DNA from: Candidatus Saccharimonadales bacterium
GTDB taxonomy: Bacteria > Patescibacteriota > Saccharimonadia > Saccharimonadales > Saccharimonadaceae
DNA length: 64,000 nt
Assembly (NCBI GenBank): GCA_035317825.1
Contig: DATHGB010000009.1
Span: 38,910-102,909 of the forward strand
Direction: 5' to 3'
Part shown: positions 1 to 7,552 of the stretch, piece by piece
How positions within the stretch are numbered: the stretch's first letter is position 1
How the letters are laid out: each line of letters opens with the position of its first letter
Notes under the pieces: model-generated
What the model was told of the DNA's origin: nothing
Databases searched by the model: none
Seen by the model: the letters and a program-made list of their open reading frames with translations, nothing else
Position numbers and translations under genes: made by a program

Positions 1-614
1 ACCATAACTCCTGATCTCATTTCTTCCCACTTCTCTCGAGGACACAGTACGGACCAGTCTCTCCAGTTTTTTCTGTATTCTTCAAACTCACTCGGTTTTA
101 CTAAGTGAAGCCGCCCTGGCTGGTCTAGGGGGATACGATCCGGGAAACGAATTCCGTGCAAGTGATCTACTTCATGTTGGGCAATCCTAGCTACAAAACC
201 CATCAGGTGTAATGTGATCGGTTTTCCTGTTTGATCTAGGCCTTCCAGGACAACGTCCTTAGAACGCATAACAGCGCCACAGATGTCCCCACAAGACCAA
301 CAGCCTTCACGTCCATTTACCTTTTCATCAGAATAAGACGTAATTTTAGGATTGATAATGGCTTGTAACTTTTGCTCTTTATTTGAGCCGTCAGCTGAAA
401 GATCAATTGTTATGATTTGCTTGTTGATACCCAGTTGAACTGCCGCTAGCCCTACCATTTGACGCGTGTCCTCATCGTCATGGCCCTTTCCTGCTGAAAG
501 CTGGATCATACGCCGTATGGTATCTTGAACATCAGGTAAAGTAATGTCGTCAACAAGCACTATGTTGGCTTTTTGATTTAAAAGCTGGTTGGTAGGTTCA
601 ACTAGGTCAATCAT
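1..614 (-). CDS. def: Peptide deformylase (partial, runs off left edge)
   Basis: The reading frame stays open to base 1, so the C-terminus lies outside the window. It starts at ATG 614. Three deformylase motifs are in order: GLAAVQLG, EGCWSCG and QHEVDH at about residues 145-151, the HExxH metal site whose two histidines plus the motif-2 cysteine bind the metal. The enzyme removes the N-formyl group from nascent proteins in the cytoplasm. Motif 2 is EGCWS rather than the usual EGCLS, seen in divergent deformylases. The frame is transcribed away from the ArsR gene at 712. Confidence 0.9.
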   Translation of the reverse strand, partial: MIDLVEPTNQLLNQKANIVLVDDITLPDVQDTIRRMIQLSAGKGHDDEDTRQMVGLAAVQLGINKQIITIDLSADGSNKEQKLQAIINPKITSYSDEKVNGREGCWSCGDICGAVMRSKDVVLEGLDQTGKPITLHLMGFVARIAQHEVDHLHGIRFPDRIPLDQPGRLHLVKPSEFEEYRKNWRDWSVLCPREKWEEMRSGVM

Positions 615-674
615 TTCTGGTCTAATAGTACCACTGATACATAACGTAAAAGATGTTATTGCGGTATATTTTTC

Positions 675-703
675 TTGACACGGTATTCACTATGCTCTAT
701 CAT
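675..703 (+). promoter_or_regulatory. Sigma-70-type promoter of the ArsR operon
   Basis: TTGACA at 675-680 is followed after exactly 17 nt by TATCAT at 698-703. The start codon at 712 lies 8 nt past the -10 box, so the transcript should begin at or within 2-3 nt of the ATG with no Shine-Dalgarno site. Confidence 0.75.
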
Positions 704-711
704 TAAACCAA

Positions 712-1041
712 ATGGTTGAATATAGATTACAGTTAGACACAATCTTTGGATCACTTGCCGATCCTACTCGTCGTGATATTCTGCAACGCGTCGCCACCAC
801 GCCATTAACAGTTGGAGAAATAGCAAAATCCTACAACCTTACCTTCGCAGCTATCTCGAAACACCTTAAAGTTTTAGAAAACGCCCACCTGATAACGAAA
901 CGTAAGCGTGGAAAGGAGCGGATCGTGGATATATCACCCAGTGCGTTTCAAGATGCTTCGCAGTATTTAAAACACTACGAAGCCTTATGGAGCCAGCGTT
1001 TCGACGCATTAGAAGAATTAATAATGGAGGACACCAAATGA
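712..1041 (+). CDS. ArsR-family winged-helix transcriptional regulator
   Basis: This 109-aa protein has the ArsR helix-turn-helix: LADPTRRDIL near residue 17, then a recognition helix around AAISKHLKVLENAHLI and a wing. There is no evident cysteine metal site, so it is of the SdpR/AHSA1-associated type rather than a metal sensor. The downstream SRPBCC gene overlaps by ATGA, a typical pairing in which the regulator controls its neighbours. It probably has a leaderless mRNA. The inducer cannot be read from the sequence. Confidence 0.88.
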   Translation: MVEYRLQLDTIFGSLADPTRRDILQRVATTPLTVGEIAKSYNLTFAAISKHLKVLENAHLITKRKRGKERIVDISPSAFQDASQYLKHYEALWSQRFDALEELIMEDTK

Positions 1042-1550
1042 ACAAGAACAATATCAGCGTAAACAAAGAAACAAACGAATTTATTGCAGAACGCGTCTTT
1101 GATGCGCCTCGCACGCGGCTATGGGAGGCATTTGCAAATCCAGAACAACTTGCTAAATGGTGGGGTCCAAATGGCTGGGAAACGACTATTAAAACGTTCG
1201 AGTTCCGACCACAGGGTGTTTGGCTCTACGGCATGAAATGTGTCGACGAAAATCAAGGTGAATTTTATAACCAGGAATCTTGGGGCAAAGCGATATTCGA
1301 AGAAATCAATGAACCTGAAAAGATCGTGTATCGTGATTCATTCTCGGATGCCGATGGTAATATTAACGATTCGATGCCCACCGGCGTATCCACGCTCGAG
1401 TTCCACGATGAAGACGGCAAAGCACGTCTCGTTAGTCGTACAAAGTATGACAAGCCAGAAGAGCTACAGGCTGTCACGGATATGGGTATGGAACAAGGCT
1501 TCTCCGAAACCTGGGATCGCCTAGCAGAATTTGTTGAAAACGACCAATAG
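1038..1550 (+). CDS. SRPBCC (AHSA1/START-like) domain protein
   Basis: The start is ATG 1038, which overlaps the upstream stop and follows GGAGG at 1026-1030. The 170 aa show the AHSA1 pattern: RVFDAPRTRLWEAFANPEQ and LAKWWGPNGW near the N-terminus and a C-terminal FSETWDRLAEF helix. This fold forms a hydrophobic cavity for small ligands or client proteins. ArsR plus AHSA1 pairs are common, but the ligand is unknown. It is the second gene of a run continuing through DUF2277 and an MFS transporter. Confidence 0.88.
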   Translation: MNKNNISVNKETNEFIAERVFDAPRTRLWEAFANPEQLAKWWGPNGWETTIKTFEFRPQGVWLYGMKCVDENQGEFYNQESWGKAIFEEINEPEKIVYRDSFSDADGNINDSMPTGVSTLEFHDEDGKARLVSRTKYDKPEELQAVTDMGMEQGFSETWDRLAEFVENDQ

Positions 1551-1564
1551 CCCAAGGAGGTAAT

Positions 1565-1837
1565 ATGTGCCGGAATATCAAACCGTTATTTAATTTTGAA
1601 CCCAACGCAACCGAAGACGAAGTGCGCGGTGCAGCCCTTCAATTTGTGCGCAAGATTTCCGGCTACAATACCCCATCGCAGGTTAACGAACATGCGTTCA
1701 ATCATGCAGTTGAAGACGTTATGATGGCTGCACAAAAGCTGTTAGATTCACTCGTCACAAATGCAGACCCAAAAAACCGCGAGGAAGAATCTGCAAAAGC
1801 TCACGAACGAGCACTTAAACGTTTCGGAAATGTATAA
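1565..1837 (+). CDS. DUF2277 family protein
   Basis: This 90-aa protein starts MCRNIKPLFNFEP and carries the basic-acidic helical pattern of DUF2277 (VRGAALQFVRKISGY, then a C-terminal A-rich helix). The family's function is not known. An AGGAGG element lies just upstream of ATG 1565. It sits 14 nt after the AHSA1 gene and 11 nt before the MFS gene, so it is very likely co-transcribed and part of the same stress or detoxification unit. Confidence 0.85.
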   Translation: MCRNIKPLFNFEPNATEDEVRGAALQFVRKISGYNTPSQVNEHAFNHAVEDVMMAAQKLLDSLVTNADPKNREEESAKAHERALKRFGNV

Positions 1838-1848
1838 TAAGGCTATTG

Positions 1849-3234
1849 ATGAAAAAATCTAAAACTGAAAAAAAGAATTCAACCGAACTTGACATTCATG
1901 AACCTCGGGTGAAAACATTCTTTCAACTACTTGGTAATACCCTTTTTGTGTCTGTTATTGACTACACCGTATGGTTTGCAATTACGTTCTATACCTTCTT
2001 ACAAACAAACTCCGTAGCCGCTACTGCTATTATTGCCGGAATATTTTTAGTTATGACCGCACTTACAGGAATCTGGTTTGGCAGTCTAGTGGATCATCAT
2101 AAAAAGAAAACGATGATGCTACTTTCTACCGCCGCTTCTTTTGTTTTATATCTTATCTGTTTTGCTATTTATCAGACAACACCTCATGATGTTTTCAAAG
2201 ATCCGTCTAGCGTTATGTTATGGGTATTCGTGACACTATTAATGGTGGGCGTTATTGCGGGAAACATTCGCAATATCGCCATGCCAACCCTGGTAACAAT
2301 TTTAATCCCCGAAGATCGTCGCGACAAAGCTAATGGGCTAGTTGGGACGATATCCGGAGTAGGCTTTTTAGTAACGTCGGTAATTAGCGGAGTGTTGGTT
2401 GCTATAAACGGAATGTTCTATGTATTACTACTTGCAGCCGCAATTCAAATATTGGCCATCATTCACCTTTGGTTTATAAAGGTACCAGAAAAAGGCGTGG
2501 TTCATGTAGAGGGTGCTCCTGCCCCATCAAAAAAAGTAGATCTAAAAGGCACGTTCAAGCTTGTTCGTGGCGTCCCCGGTCTCATGGCGCTCATCCTATT
2601 TACAACGTTCAATAACTTCCTAGGTGGAGTATTTATGGCACTTATGGACGCCTATGGACTATCGCTTGTTCCAGTTCAAGTATGGGGATTCTTGTGGGGG
2701 CTACTCAGCACTGGCTTTATTATCGGGGGCTTGATTATTGCTAAAACAGGACTTGGTAAAAACCCCGTGCGTGCCATGCTTCTTGCTAATGTTGTTCTAT
2801 GGATTATCAGCAGCCTATTTACGATCCAAGCGTCAATTATTCTTCTAGCCGTTGGCATGTATATTTACATGCTTCTTATGCCTTATATCGAAGCATCTGA
2901 ACAAACAATTCTGCAGCGGGTAGTGCCCTACGAACGCCAGGGTCGGGTATTCGGCTTTGCTCAGAGTGTTGAGCAATCTGCTTCCCCGTTAACAGCTTTC
3001 GTAATTGGACCAATCGCTCAATTCATCTTTATTCCATTTATGACAACTGGGGCAGGTGTTGATCTTATAGGTGACTGGTTCGGCACAGGTATGAACCGCG
3101 GTTTGGCACTCGTATTTACCCTTACCGGAATTATTGGGTTGGTTATCACCCTGATTGCGCTTAGCTCAAAATATTATCGGCAACTCTCCAAACAATACCT
3201 GCAGTCACACGTTAATCAAAAGATTGCAGAGTAA
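1849..3234 (+). CDS. Major facilitator superfamily (MFS) transporter
   Basis: The 461-aa protein has about twelve hydrophobic segments and the MFS loop GIWFGSLVDHHKKK after the second helix. ATG 1849 follows an AAGG element; a TTG one codon earlier (1846) is possible. The N-terminal extension of about 25 residues is charged and cytoplasmic. Placement after ArsR/AHSA1/DUF2277 suggests efflux of the compound sensed by the regulator. The substrate is not predictable. Confidence 0.85.
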   Translation: MKKSKTEKKNSTELDIHEPRVKTFFQLLGNTLFVSVIDYTVWFAITFYTFLQTNSVAATAIIAGIFLVMTALTGIWFGSLVDHHKKKTMMLLSTAASFVLYLICFAIYQTTPHDVFKDPSSVMLWVFVTLLMVGVIAGNIRNIAMPTLVTILIPEDRRDKANGLVGTISGVGFLVTSVISGVLVAINGMFYVLLLAAAIQILAIIHLWFIKVPEKGVVHVEGAPAPSKKVDLKGTFKLVRGVPGLMALILFTTFNNFLGGVFMALMDAYGLSLVPVQVWGFLWGLLSTGFIIGGLIIAKTGLGKNPVRAMLLANVVLWIISSLFTIQASIILLAVGMYIYMLLMPYIEASEQTILQRVVPYERQGRVFGFAQSVEQSASPLTAFVIGPIAQFIFIPFMTTGAGVDLIGDWFGTGMNRGLALVFTLTGIIGLVITLIALSSKYYRQLSKQYLQSHVNQKIAE

Positions 3235-3239
3235 AATCT

Positions 3240-3629
3240 CTACTTTTTAGCAGCGCTATAATCAGGCAGTTCCTGAAGAGCCCATGTGTTACCGTCAGGA
3301 TCGCTAAAATAGACAAAACGTCCCCAATCCATGTCCTCCACGTCACTCACTTCCACACCACGCGATGCTAATTCATCGTGGGCAACGTCTGCATTCTCGA
3401 TAACCATCTGTAGGCCTTTTTGTGATCCAGGGGTCATTTCAGTGAGCCCCTCGCCAATACAAATCGAGCACGCAGATCCAGGGGGAGTCAGTTGCACAAA
3501 ACGAAGATTTTCATTAACTCGTTGGTCGTGATCAGCGTTAAAACCAATCTTATTAACATAAAAATCTTTTGCACGGTCTACATCGGTCACCGAAACCGGT
3601 ATAAGTTCTAGTTTCATATCAAATGCCAT
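3240..3629 (-). CDS. VOC-family (glyoxalase/bleomycin resistance) protein
   Basis: The 129-aa protein has the vicinal-oxygen-chelate pattern: LELIPVSVTDVDRAKDFYVNKIGF at the N-terminus, split here as the first beta-alpha unit, and FSDPDGNTWALQEL at the C-terminus. A GGAGGG site precedes ATG 3629. It converges with the MFS gene, 5 nt apart. Such proteins bind metal and a small electrophile or antibiotic. Enzyme or sequestering activity cannot be distinguished. Confidence 0.87.
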   Translation of the reverse strand: MAFDMKLELIPVSVTDVDRAKDFYVNKIGFNADHDQRVNENLRFVQLTPPGSACSICIGEGLTEMTPGSQKGLQMVIENADVAHDELASRGVEVSDVEDMDWGRFVYFSDPDGNTWALQELPDYSAAKK

Positions 3630-3711
3630 ATCACCCTCCTTATGGTTATATTTGTATTATAACTTCTAGAGAATATTCTGAACAATGGGACTTAGTATTA
3701 CGCCATATTTA

Positions 3712-3740
3712 TTGACTTTTCTTATAAATAGTACTATAGT
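3712..3740 (+). promoter_or_regulatory. Promoter with leaderless start
   Basis: TTGACT at 3712-3717, 17-nt spacer, TATAGT at 3735-3740. The ATG at 3750 is 9 nt downstream, at the expected transcription start. Confidence 0.72.
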
Positions 3741-3749
3741 ATATGTCAC

Positions 3750-4193
3750 ATGACAGAGAAAAATCCTGGTTTTATAGAGAAACATAAAAAAGGCATAGCT
3801 GCCACCATAGCTCTAGGAGCTACTGCTGTTATGTTTGGCCCGAAAGCTATTTCCGAGCTTGATGAAGCGATATATCCAAAAAGTGAAATTGTGCGAGGAG
3901 TCCCAGCACAAGTAGAATCTCATTCTTATAAACATGTATGTAGAGCTTACGGTAAGAATGCTATCTGCCTAGCATGGGGTTACAATTATTATCTTGGGCT
4001 TGAACAAAACCATAAGGATATTGAAGCCGCCAAAGAAGGCATCCAAACTCAGTCTTTCGACCCAAAAGTTGGCGAAGTCTATAACGACTCCAATTACGAT
4101 ACAGTTCGGGTAGCTCCAGAGATCTGGCAAGCATATCCAGATGGAAGCGTTATTTCTTTTGACGGCCCCGTATCTGAGCCTCTAGAAAGATAG
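3750..4193 (+). CDS. Hypothetical membrane-anchored protein
   Basis: I do not recognise a family. The 147 aa begin with a short basic segment and one hydrophobic helix (about residues 14-32, GIAATIALGATAVMFGP), then an extracellular-type domain rich in Tyr and Asp with two cysteines (HVCRAY and AICLAW). The strong consensus promoter with no leader supports the gene and its start. It stands alone between the VOC gene and tRNA-Gln. Confidence 0.7.
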   Translation: MTEKNPGFIEKHKKGIAATIALGATAVMFGPKAISELDEAIYPKSEIVRGVPAQVESHSYKHVCRAYGKNAICLAWGYNYYLGLEQNHKDIEAAKEGIQTQSFDPKVGEVYNDSNYDTVRVAPEIWQAYPDGSVISFDGPVSEPLER

Positions 4194-4203
4194 CCGCTCA
4201 CCC

Positions 4204-4232
4204 TTGAGCATCGCAGCGTAAAGTGTTACAAT
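4204..4232 (+). promoter_or_regulatory. tRNA-Gln promoter
   Basis: TTGAGC at 4204-4209 and TACAAT at 4227-4232 are separated by 17 nt. The tRNA begins 13 nt further on. Confidence 0.7.
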
Positions 4233-4245
4233 TTCTAGGCATCGA

Positions 4246-4320
4246 TGGGATGTCGCCAAGTGGTAAGGCACTGGTTTCTGGTACCAGCATTCGGGGGTTC
4301 GAATCCCTCCATCCCAGCCA
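4246..4320 (+). tRNA. tRNA-Gln (anticodon CTG), CCA encoded
   Basis: A complete cloverleaf is visible: acceptor TGGGATG pairs with CATCCCA, anticodon stem CTGGT/ACCAG encloses loop TTCTGGT (anticodon CTG, reads CAG), and the T-arm holds GGTTCGAATCC. Discriminator G is followed by an encoded CCA (4318-4320). Confidence 0.93.
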
Positions 4321-4334
4321 AGATGATTATGCTT

Positions 4335-4366
4335 AAAGAACTCCGCGGAGGAGTTCTTTTTGTTTT
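4335..4366 (+). terminator. Rho-independent terminator of tRNA-Gln
   Basis: A 10-bp stem, AAAGAACTCC and GGAGTTCTTT, with a 5-nt loop is followed by a T-rich tract. Confidence 0.85.
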
Positions 4367-4401
4367 ACATTACAAAATAGTCGTTGTTATATAATAGACC
4401 C

Positions 4402-5028
4402 ATGATTAAAGAAATTTGGTTCGACCTTAACGGCACACTCACGCTCCAATCAGCCGAATTCCTAAATGCCTTAGACGCACTATGCTTTGAAGCCTATGCA
4501 GAAGCAACCCGTCAGCCTACAGGGGATAAAGTTAAGGACGAATATCGTCGTGCATACAAAAAATATGGAAGTAAATCGGCCGTTTTTAAATCACTCGGTA
4601 TGCCCAAAGATTTTTGGCCAAACTACTTTAGTCAGCTTGACGAATCTGAATATTACCAGCCAGATGAGCGAATCTACAGGACAGTTGACGCGATCCGCAA
4701 AGTACTGCCGATTGGTTTGCTTAGCAACTCCAGGCCAGAGCGAGTAGAGCGTACATTACGTACGGTGAACATCGACCCTTCATGGTTTACTCACATCCTC
4801 ACAAGTGATGATATTTCCGAACCGAAACCAAACCCGCAAGGTTTCGAGCTGATGATTAATCGCAGTAATGCCAATTCTAATGAATTAGTTTTCGTGGGTG
4901 ACCGGGAAGATGTCGATATTATTCCCGCGAAGCGACTTGGGCTCGTTACAGTTATGGTGTGGGGTCAGTCTCAAGAAGCCGATTACTCTTTTGATGACTT
5001 TACTGAATTGTTACAGCTACTCCCTTAA
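4402..5028 (+). CDS. HAD-superfamily hydrolase
   Basis: This 208-aa protein has HAD motif I as FDLNGTLT: the nucleophile Asp is kept and the acid/base Asp of DxDGT is replaced by Asn. Motif II is LLSNSRPE and motif III/IV lies around KPNPQGFEL and FVGDREDVDI. The fold suits a phosphatase or beta-phosphoglucomutase-like enzyme, but the DLN change could lower or alter phosphatase activity. ATG 4402 lies 6 nt after TATAAT (4390-4395), implying a leaderless mRNA. It is the last host gene before the integrative element. Confidence 0.83.
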   Translation: MIKEIWFDLNGTLTLQSAEFLNALDALCFEAYAEATRQPTGDKVKDEYRRAYKKYGSKSAVFKSLGMPKDFWPNYFSQLDESEYYQPDERIYRTVDAIRKVLPIGLLSNSRPERVERTLRTVNIDPSWFTHILTSDDISEPKPNPQGFELMINRSNANSNELVFVGDREDVDIIPAKRLGLVTVMVWGQSQEADYSFDDFTELLQLLP

Positions 5029-5208
5029 GGGGCTACGGATAGCTATCGAGCTGTTCACAGATCTCATTGATGTCGACATTTCCTCCGGCATAAAAGTTCT
5101 ATTCCAGGACCTTAACCCCAGCCATGTAGAACGGATCTCATTTTCGAGGTCCTTTTTACTTTGCTTACCACTGTTATTTTCGTCGTTTTCAGAAGTTTGG
5201 TTAACCAT
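5017..5208 (-). CDS. Small protein crossing the left att site (63 aa as integrated)
   Basis: ATG 5208 follows the AGGAGAA site lying in the recombinase 3' end and begins within 3 nt of its stop, so translation should be coupled. The first 28 residues are element-coded, polar and acidic. The frame then crosses the att repeat (WLGLRSWNRTF) and ends in host DNA. Joining the repeat to its right copy at 28836 gives an open frame that ends EEPKQGSDI...SQSSTK with an acidic LLDEEDDD stretch. The present C-terminus is therefore probably an integration artefact. Function unknown. Confidence 0.6.
   Translation of the reverse strand: MVNQTSENDENNSGKQSKKDLENEIRSTWLGLRSWNRTFMPEEMSTSMRSVNSSIAIRSPLRE
5092..5126. 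repeat. attL-like site, left copy of a 35-nt direct repeat
   Basis: This 35-nt stretch matches 28836-28870 at 32 of 35 positions without gaps: 16 identical bases, one mismatch, 5 identical, two mismatches, then 11 identical ending CCCCAGCCATG. It lies about 85 nt from the end of the serine recombinase gene, as expected for an element end. Its 5' half forms a small imperfect hairpin (AGTTCT/AGGACC). Confidence 0.75.
5133..5157 (+). terminator. Hairpin plus T-run beside attL
   Basis: GGATCTC and GAGGTCC (one G-T pair) enclose a 6-nt loop and are followed by TTTTT. It could end rightward transcription from the HAD gene. Similar hairpins follow the other att-like cores. Confidence 0.5.
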
Positions 5209-5210
5209 TT

Positions 5211-6695
5211 TTATTCTCCTAGTAAATTACGGGTTAATTGAACATTTTCGGCTATAGCATGAGCGAATTTTGTGTATTTAACAGATATGCCTCCATCACT
5301 GAATGTTAAATTGGTAAAAAGTTTGGTTATAATGAGCCGTTTCTGGCCCGGTGTCTTTTTCGCGTATATAAAACCTGCTTTCTGCGTTAGTTCTAGCACC
5401 ACAAGGCTGTATTCCAACCTATGAGCTGAGGCGACGTCTACCTTGCTTAGTTGATGCGCTAATTCTGCCTTTTGGCTCACGAACTGTTCATGTTTTTCCT
5501 TGTATCTTTCTGGCGTTATATCGCCTGATAGCTTGTCGTCATATAAGCCGTCGTCCATTCGTTGAATACGGTCAATCTGCATTTGTATTGATGCTACAAG
5601 CTTCTCTTTGTTTTCCATCGTATCCGTGTATTCTTTTTTCATAGCATCAGCGACCCACTCGATTATTTCAGGGGATGGACATATGAGCTTCGAGAGCTTG
5701 TCTGCGATGATGGCTTCAATCTTATCCTCGCGTATGAACTTTCTTTGCTTACACGCGTCGCTTTTTCTTTGACATGCACCGTAGTAGCGGCCTTTTTGCT
5801 TTTGCCATGTGACCACACCGCCACATCCGTCGCAGGTGATCATATTTTTAAAAACAGGATTGTGTCGCTTAAGAACAGTTGGTCTGCCTTTATGCATCTT
5901 GGCTTGTACGCTATCGAACAAGTCCTTACTGATTAGCTTTTCTTGAGCTCCCGGATAATCCTTGCCGTTATGGCGATTAATTCCTATGTAGAAAGGATTA
6001 TTGAGTATGCGCTGTACCTGGCTTTTGTAGTAAGGTCTGCCTTTACGAGTTCTAAGACCCATCAATTTCATCTCATCAGCAACCGAAGCGATTGAGTGGT
6101 TCGGTTCTGTGTAAAGCTTAAATGCTTTCTGTATTAAGCTCTTAGTGTCGGGATCGGGAACATGGATTCTTTTGCTGCCAACTACAACAGTCTTATAGCC
6201 GGGAGGTGGAGGGGCTGGAAGCCACCCTTGAGCGAGTTTTTCAGCCCACCCTTTCATAGCTTCTTCTCGTAGATTATCTGTATATTTTTTAGCAACCGAA
6301 ACGTGGATACTCCACATGAATTTTACGTCTGAGGACGCGTGCTTATGAAGCTGCAAGCCTTCTTTGACTGCGTGTAGTCTGCGATTTTCGTTTTGTTCAA
6401 GCCATTCATCAATAGCAACTGAATCACGAAAGTTACGTGTAAACCTATCAGTCTTTTCTACAGCAAGGTGAAAGACGTTATTCTTTTCAATATATTCGAG
6501 CATTTCATGGAATGTTTTCCGACCTTGCTCTTTGGATGCAGTTTCGGCAATCTTAAATACTTTGACAATAGTAAGGCCTTTTTTCTCACAATATCCACTG
6601 AGGAGTTTGAGTTGAGAGTCTAGGGAATAGCCCTCGTCCTCCTGTGCTTTACTCGACACCCTTGCAAGTATCACTGCGTTTGATTGCTGCGCCAT
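5211..6695 (-). CDS. Large serine recombinase (site-specific integrase)
   Basis: The 494-aa protein has the resolvase/invertase catalytic domain at the N-terminus: ARVSSKAQ with the likely nucleophile Ser14, and later the conserved DRFTRN. It is followed by the recombinase domain (about residues 160-260), a zinc ribbon with CDGCGG and two later cysteines (about 288-320), and a coiled coil near 355-410. These proteins integrate and excise elements at short att sites without resolving Holliday junctions. Its gene is adjacent to the left direct repeat. Start codon choice fits the MAQQSNAVILARVS pattern. Confidence 0.95.
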   Translation of the reverse strand: MAQQSNAVILARVSSKAQEDEGYSLDSQLKLLSGYCEKKGLTIVKVFKIAETASKEQGRKTFHEMLEYIEKNNVFHLAVEKTDRFTRNFRDSVAIDEWLEQNENRRLHAVKEGLQLHKHASSDVKFMWSIHVSVAKKYTDNLREEAMKGWAEKLAQGWLPAPPPPGYKTVVVGSKRIHVPDPDTKSLIQKAFKLYTEPNHSIASVADEMKLMGLRTRKGRPYYKSQVQRILNNPFYIGINRHNGKDYPGAQEKLISKDLFDSVQAKMHKGRPTVLKRHNPVFKNMITCDGCGGVVTWQKQKGRYYGACQRKSDACKQRKFIREDKIEAIIADKLSKLICPSPEIIEWVADAMKKEYTDTMENKEKLVASIQMQIDRIQRMDDGLYDDKLSGDITPERYKEKHEQFVSQKAELAHQLSKVDVASAHRLEYSLVVLELTQKAGFIYAKKTPGQKRLIITKLFTNLTFSDGGISVKYTKFAHAIAENVQLTRNLLGE

Positions 6696-6706
6696 ACCCC
6701 TAGCTC

Positions 6707-6892
6707 CTATTCGTTTGTATCTTCTGCGAGAATTTCAAAAAGGCCAATCAGATCTTCGCCGATCTCTTTTGCCTCGTCATATGATATTGCCCTATTCTGT
6801 TCACGTCCTAATATGAGCTGAAGTGATTTCACTCTGTCTTCTGCGACAGGTTGACCTACTATTTCATATACCATGCTATTTCTACTATCCAT
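6707..6892 (-). CDS. Small acidic protein upstream of recombinase
   Basis: No family recognised. The 61 aa are predicted to be mostly helical with an acidic tail (EILAEDTNE). The stop lies 11 nt before the recombinase start, so the two share a transcript. A TATAAT on the minus strand ends about 10 nt before ATG 6892 and is embedded in the ACGTATA repeats. The position suggests a role in controlling or assisting recombination, which is inference only. Confidence 0.6.
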   Translation of the reverse strand: MDSRNSMVYEIVGQPVAEDRVKSLQLILGREQNRAISYDEAKEIGEDLIGLFEILAEDTNE

Positions 6893-6894
6893 CT

Positions 6895-6925
6895 ACGTAT
6901 AATTATACTATACGTCCTCGTATAG
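6895..6925. promoter_or_regulatory. Clustered inverted half-sites ACGTATA/TATACGT
   Basis: ACGTATA (6895-6901), TATACGT (6909-6915) and CGTATAG (6919-6925) form two overlapping inverted repeats over the recombinase-operon promoter, in the divergent gap to the gene at 6999. This looks like an operator. Confidence 0.5.
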
Positions 6926-6998
6926 TTGCAATATATAATATGCCTCAATTCGTTGTACTATCAACCCCCATAGACGCATCTAAGTTATACTGGATTAT

Positions 6999-7403
6999 GT
7001 GAGATCATATACAGAAGACGAGATTAGAGAAATTATTCTAAACCCATATTATGCGATTAATTTTAGAAACACTTTATTTGTAAATAGCAGCCCTCAATTT
7101 GCTAAAGAGGATTGGGTTTTAAAGAATGCTGACCTTATGAATAAGATAGGTATAAAGACATGGCTGGAAAAATTACTGGCTGTATTGTCAGAGGATGCGC
7201 CATTAGGAGAAATTGATTCTGTCATGAATCCTGTATCTGCAATAACTATCGCAGATACGTATAGAGGCGTTCACGAGCCTATTGTTACTCCTAGCATGTG
7301 GGTTGAAGCAAACCAAAAATCGATCGAAGATTCTGGTAGTGAATCATGGCTATCGAGATTCTTAGATGCCCTACAAACTCGCTCTGAAAACGACAAGAAC
7401 TAA
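6999..7403 (+). CDS. Hypothetical protein
   Basis: Not recognised. The 134 aa start with GTG 6999 (MRSYTEDEIREII), 7 nt after TATACT (6986-6991), so the message would be leaderless. The sequence is soluble and mixed helical, and the 'RSYTEDEIREIILNPYYA' opening resembles the start of several recombinase-associated short proteins, but I cannot assign it. It is divergent from the recombinase operon. Confidence 0.55.
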   Translation: MRSYTEDEIREIILNPYYAINFRNTLFVNSSPQFAKEDWVLKNADLMNKIGIKTWLEKLLAVLSEDAPLGEIDSVMNPVSAITIADTYRGVHEPIVTPSMWVEANQKSIEDSGSESWLSRFLDALQTRSENDKN

Positions 7404-7552
7404 GAAACATTTACTCTAAACTTAGTTTATTATCGTAATTAAACCTACTTTATCTCTTTTACCTCTATATATTACCTTTTCTTTTCTCCCTTCTTAATAT
7501 ATAAATATATAGAAGATGATATTAATAATTTGCTTATAGCTCCTACCTTGTC

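Noticed and set aside
5092..5126. Short minus-strand peptides starting ATGGCTGG at the att cores (MAGVKVLE, MAGEKVLE, MAGEEVR)
   Set aside because: They stop after 7-8 codons, have no ribosome sites, and are explained by the shared att core.
5745..5936. Plus-strand 63-codon frame inside the recombinase gene
   Set aside because: Antisense shadow of the zinc-ribbon region.
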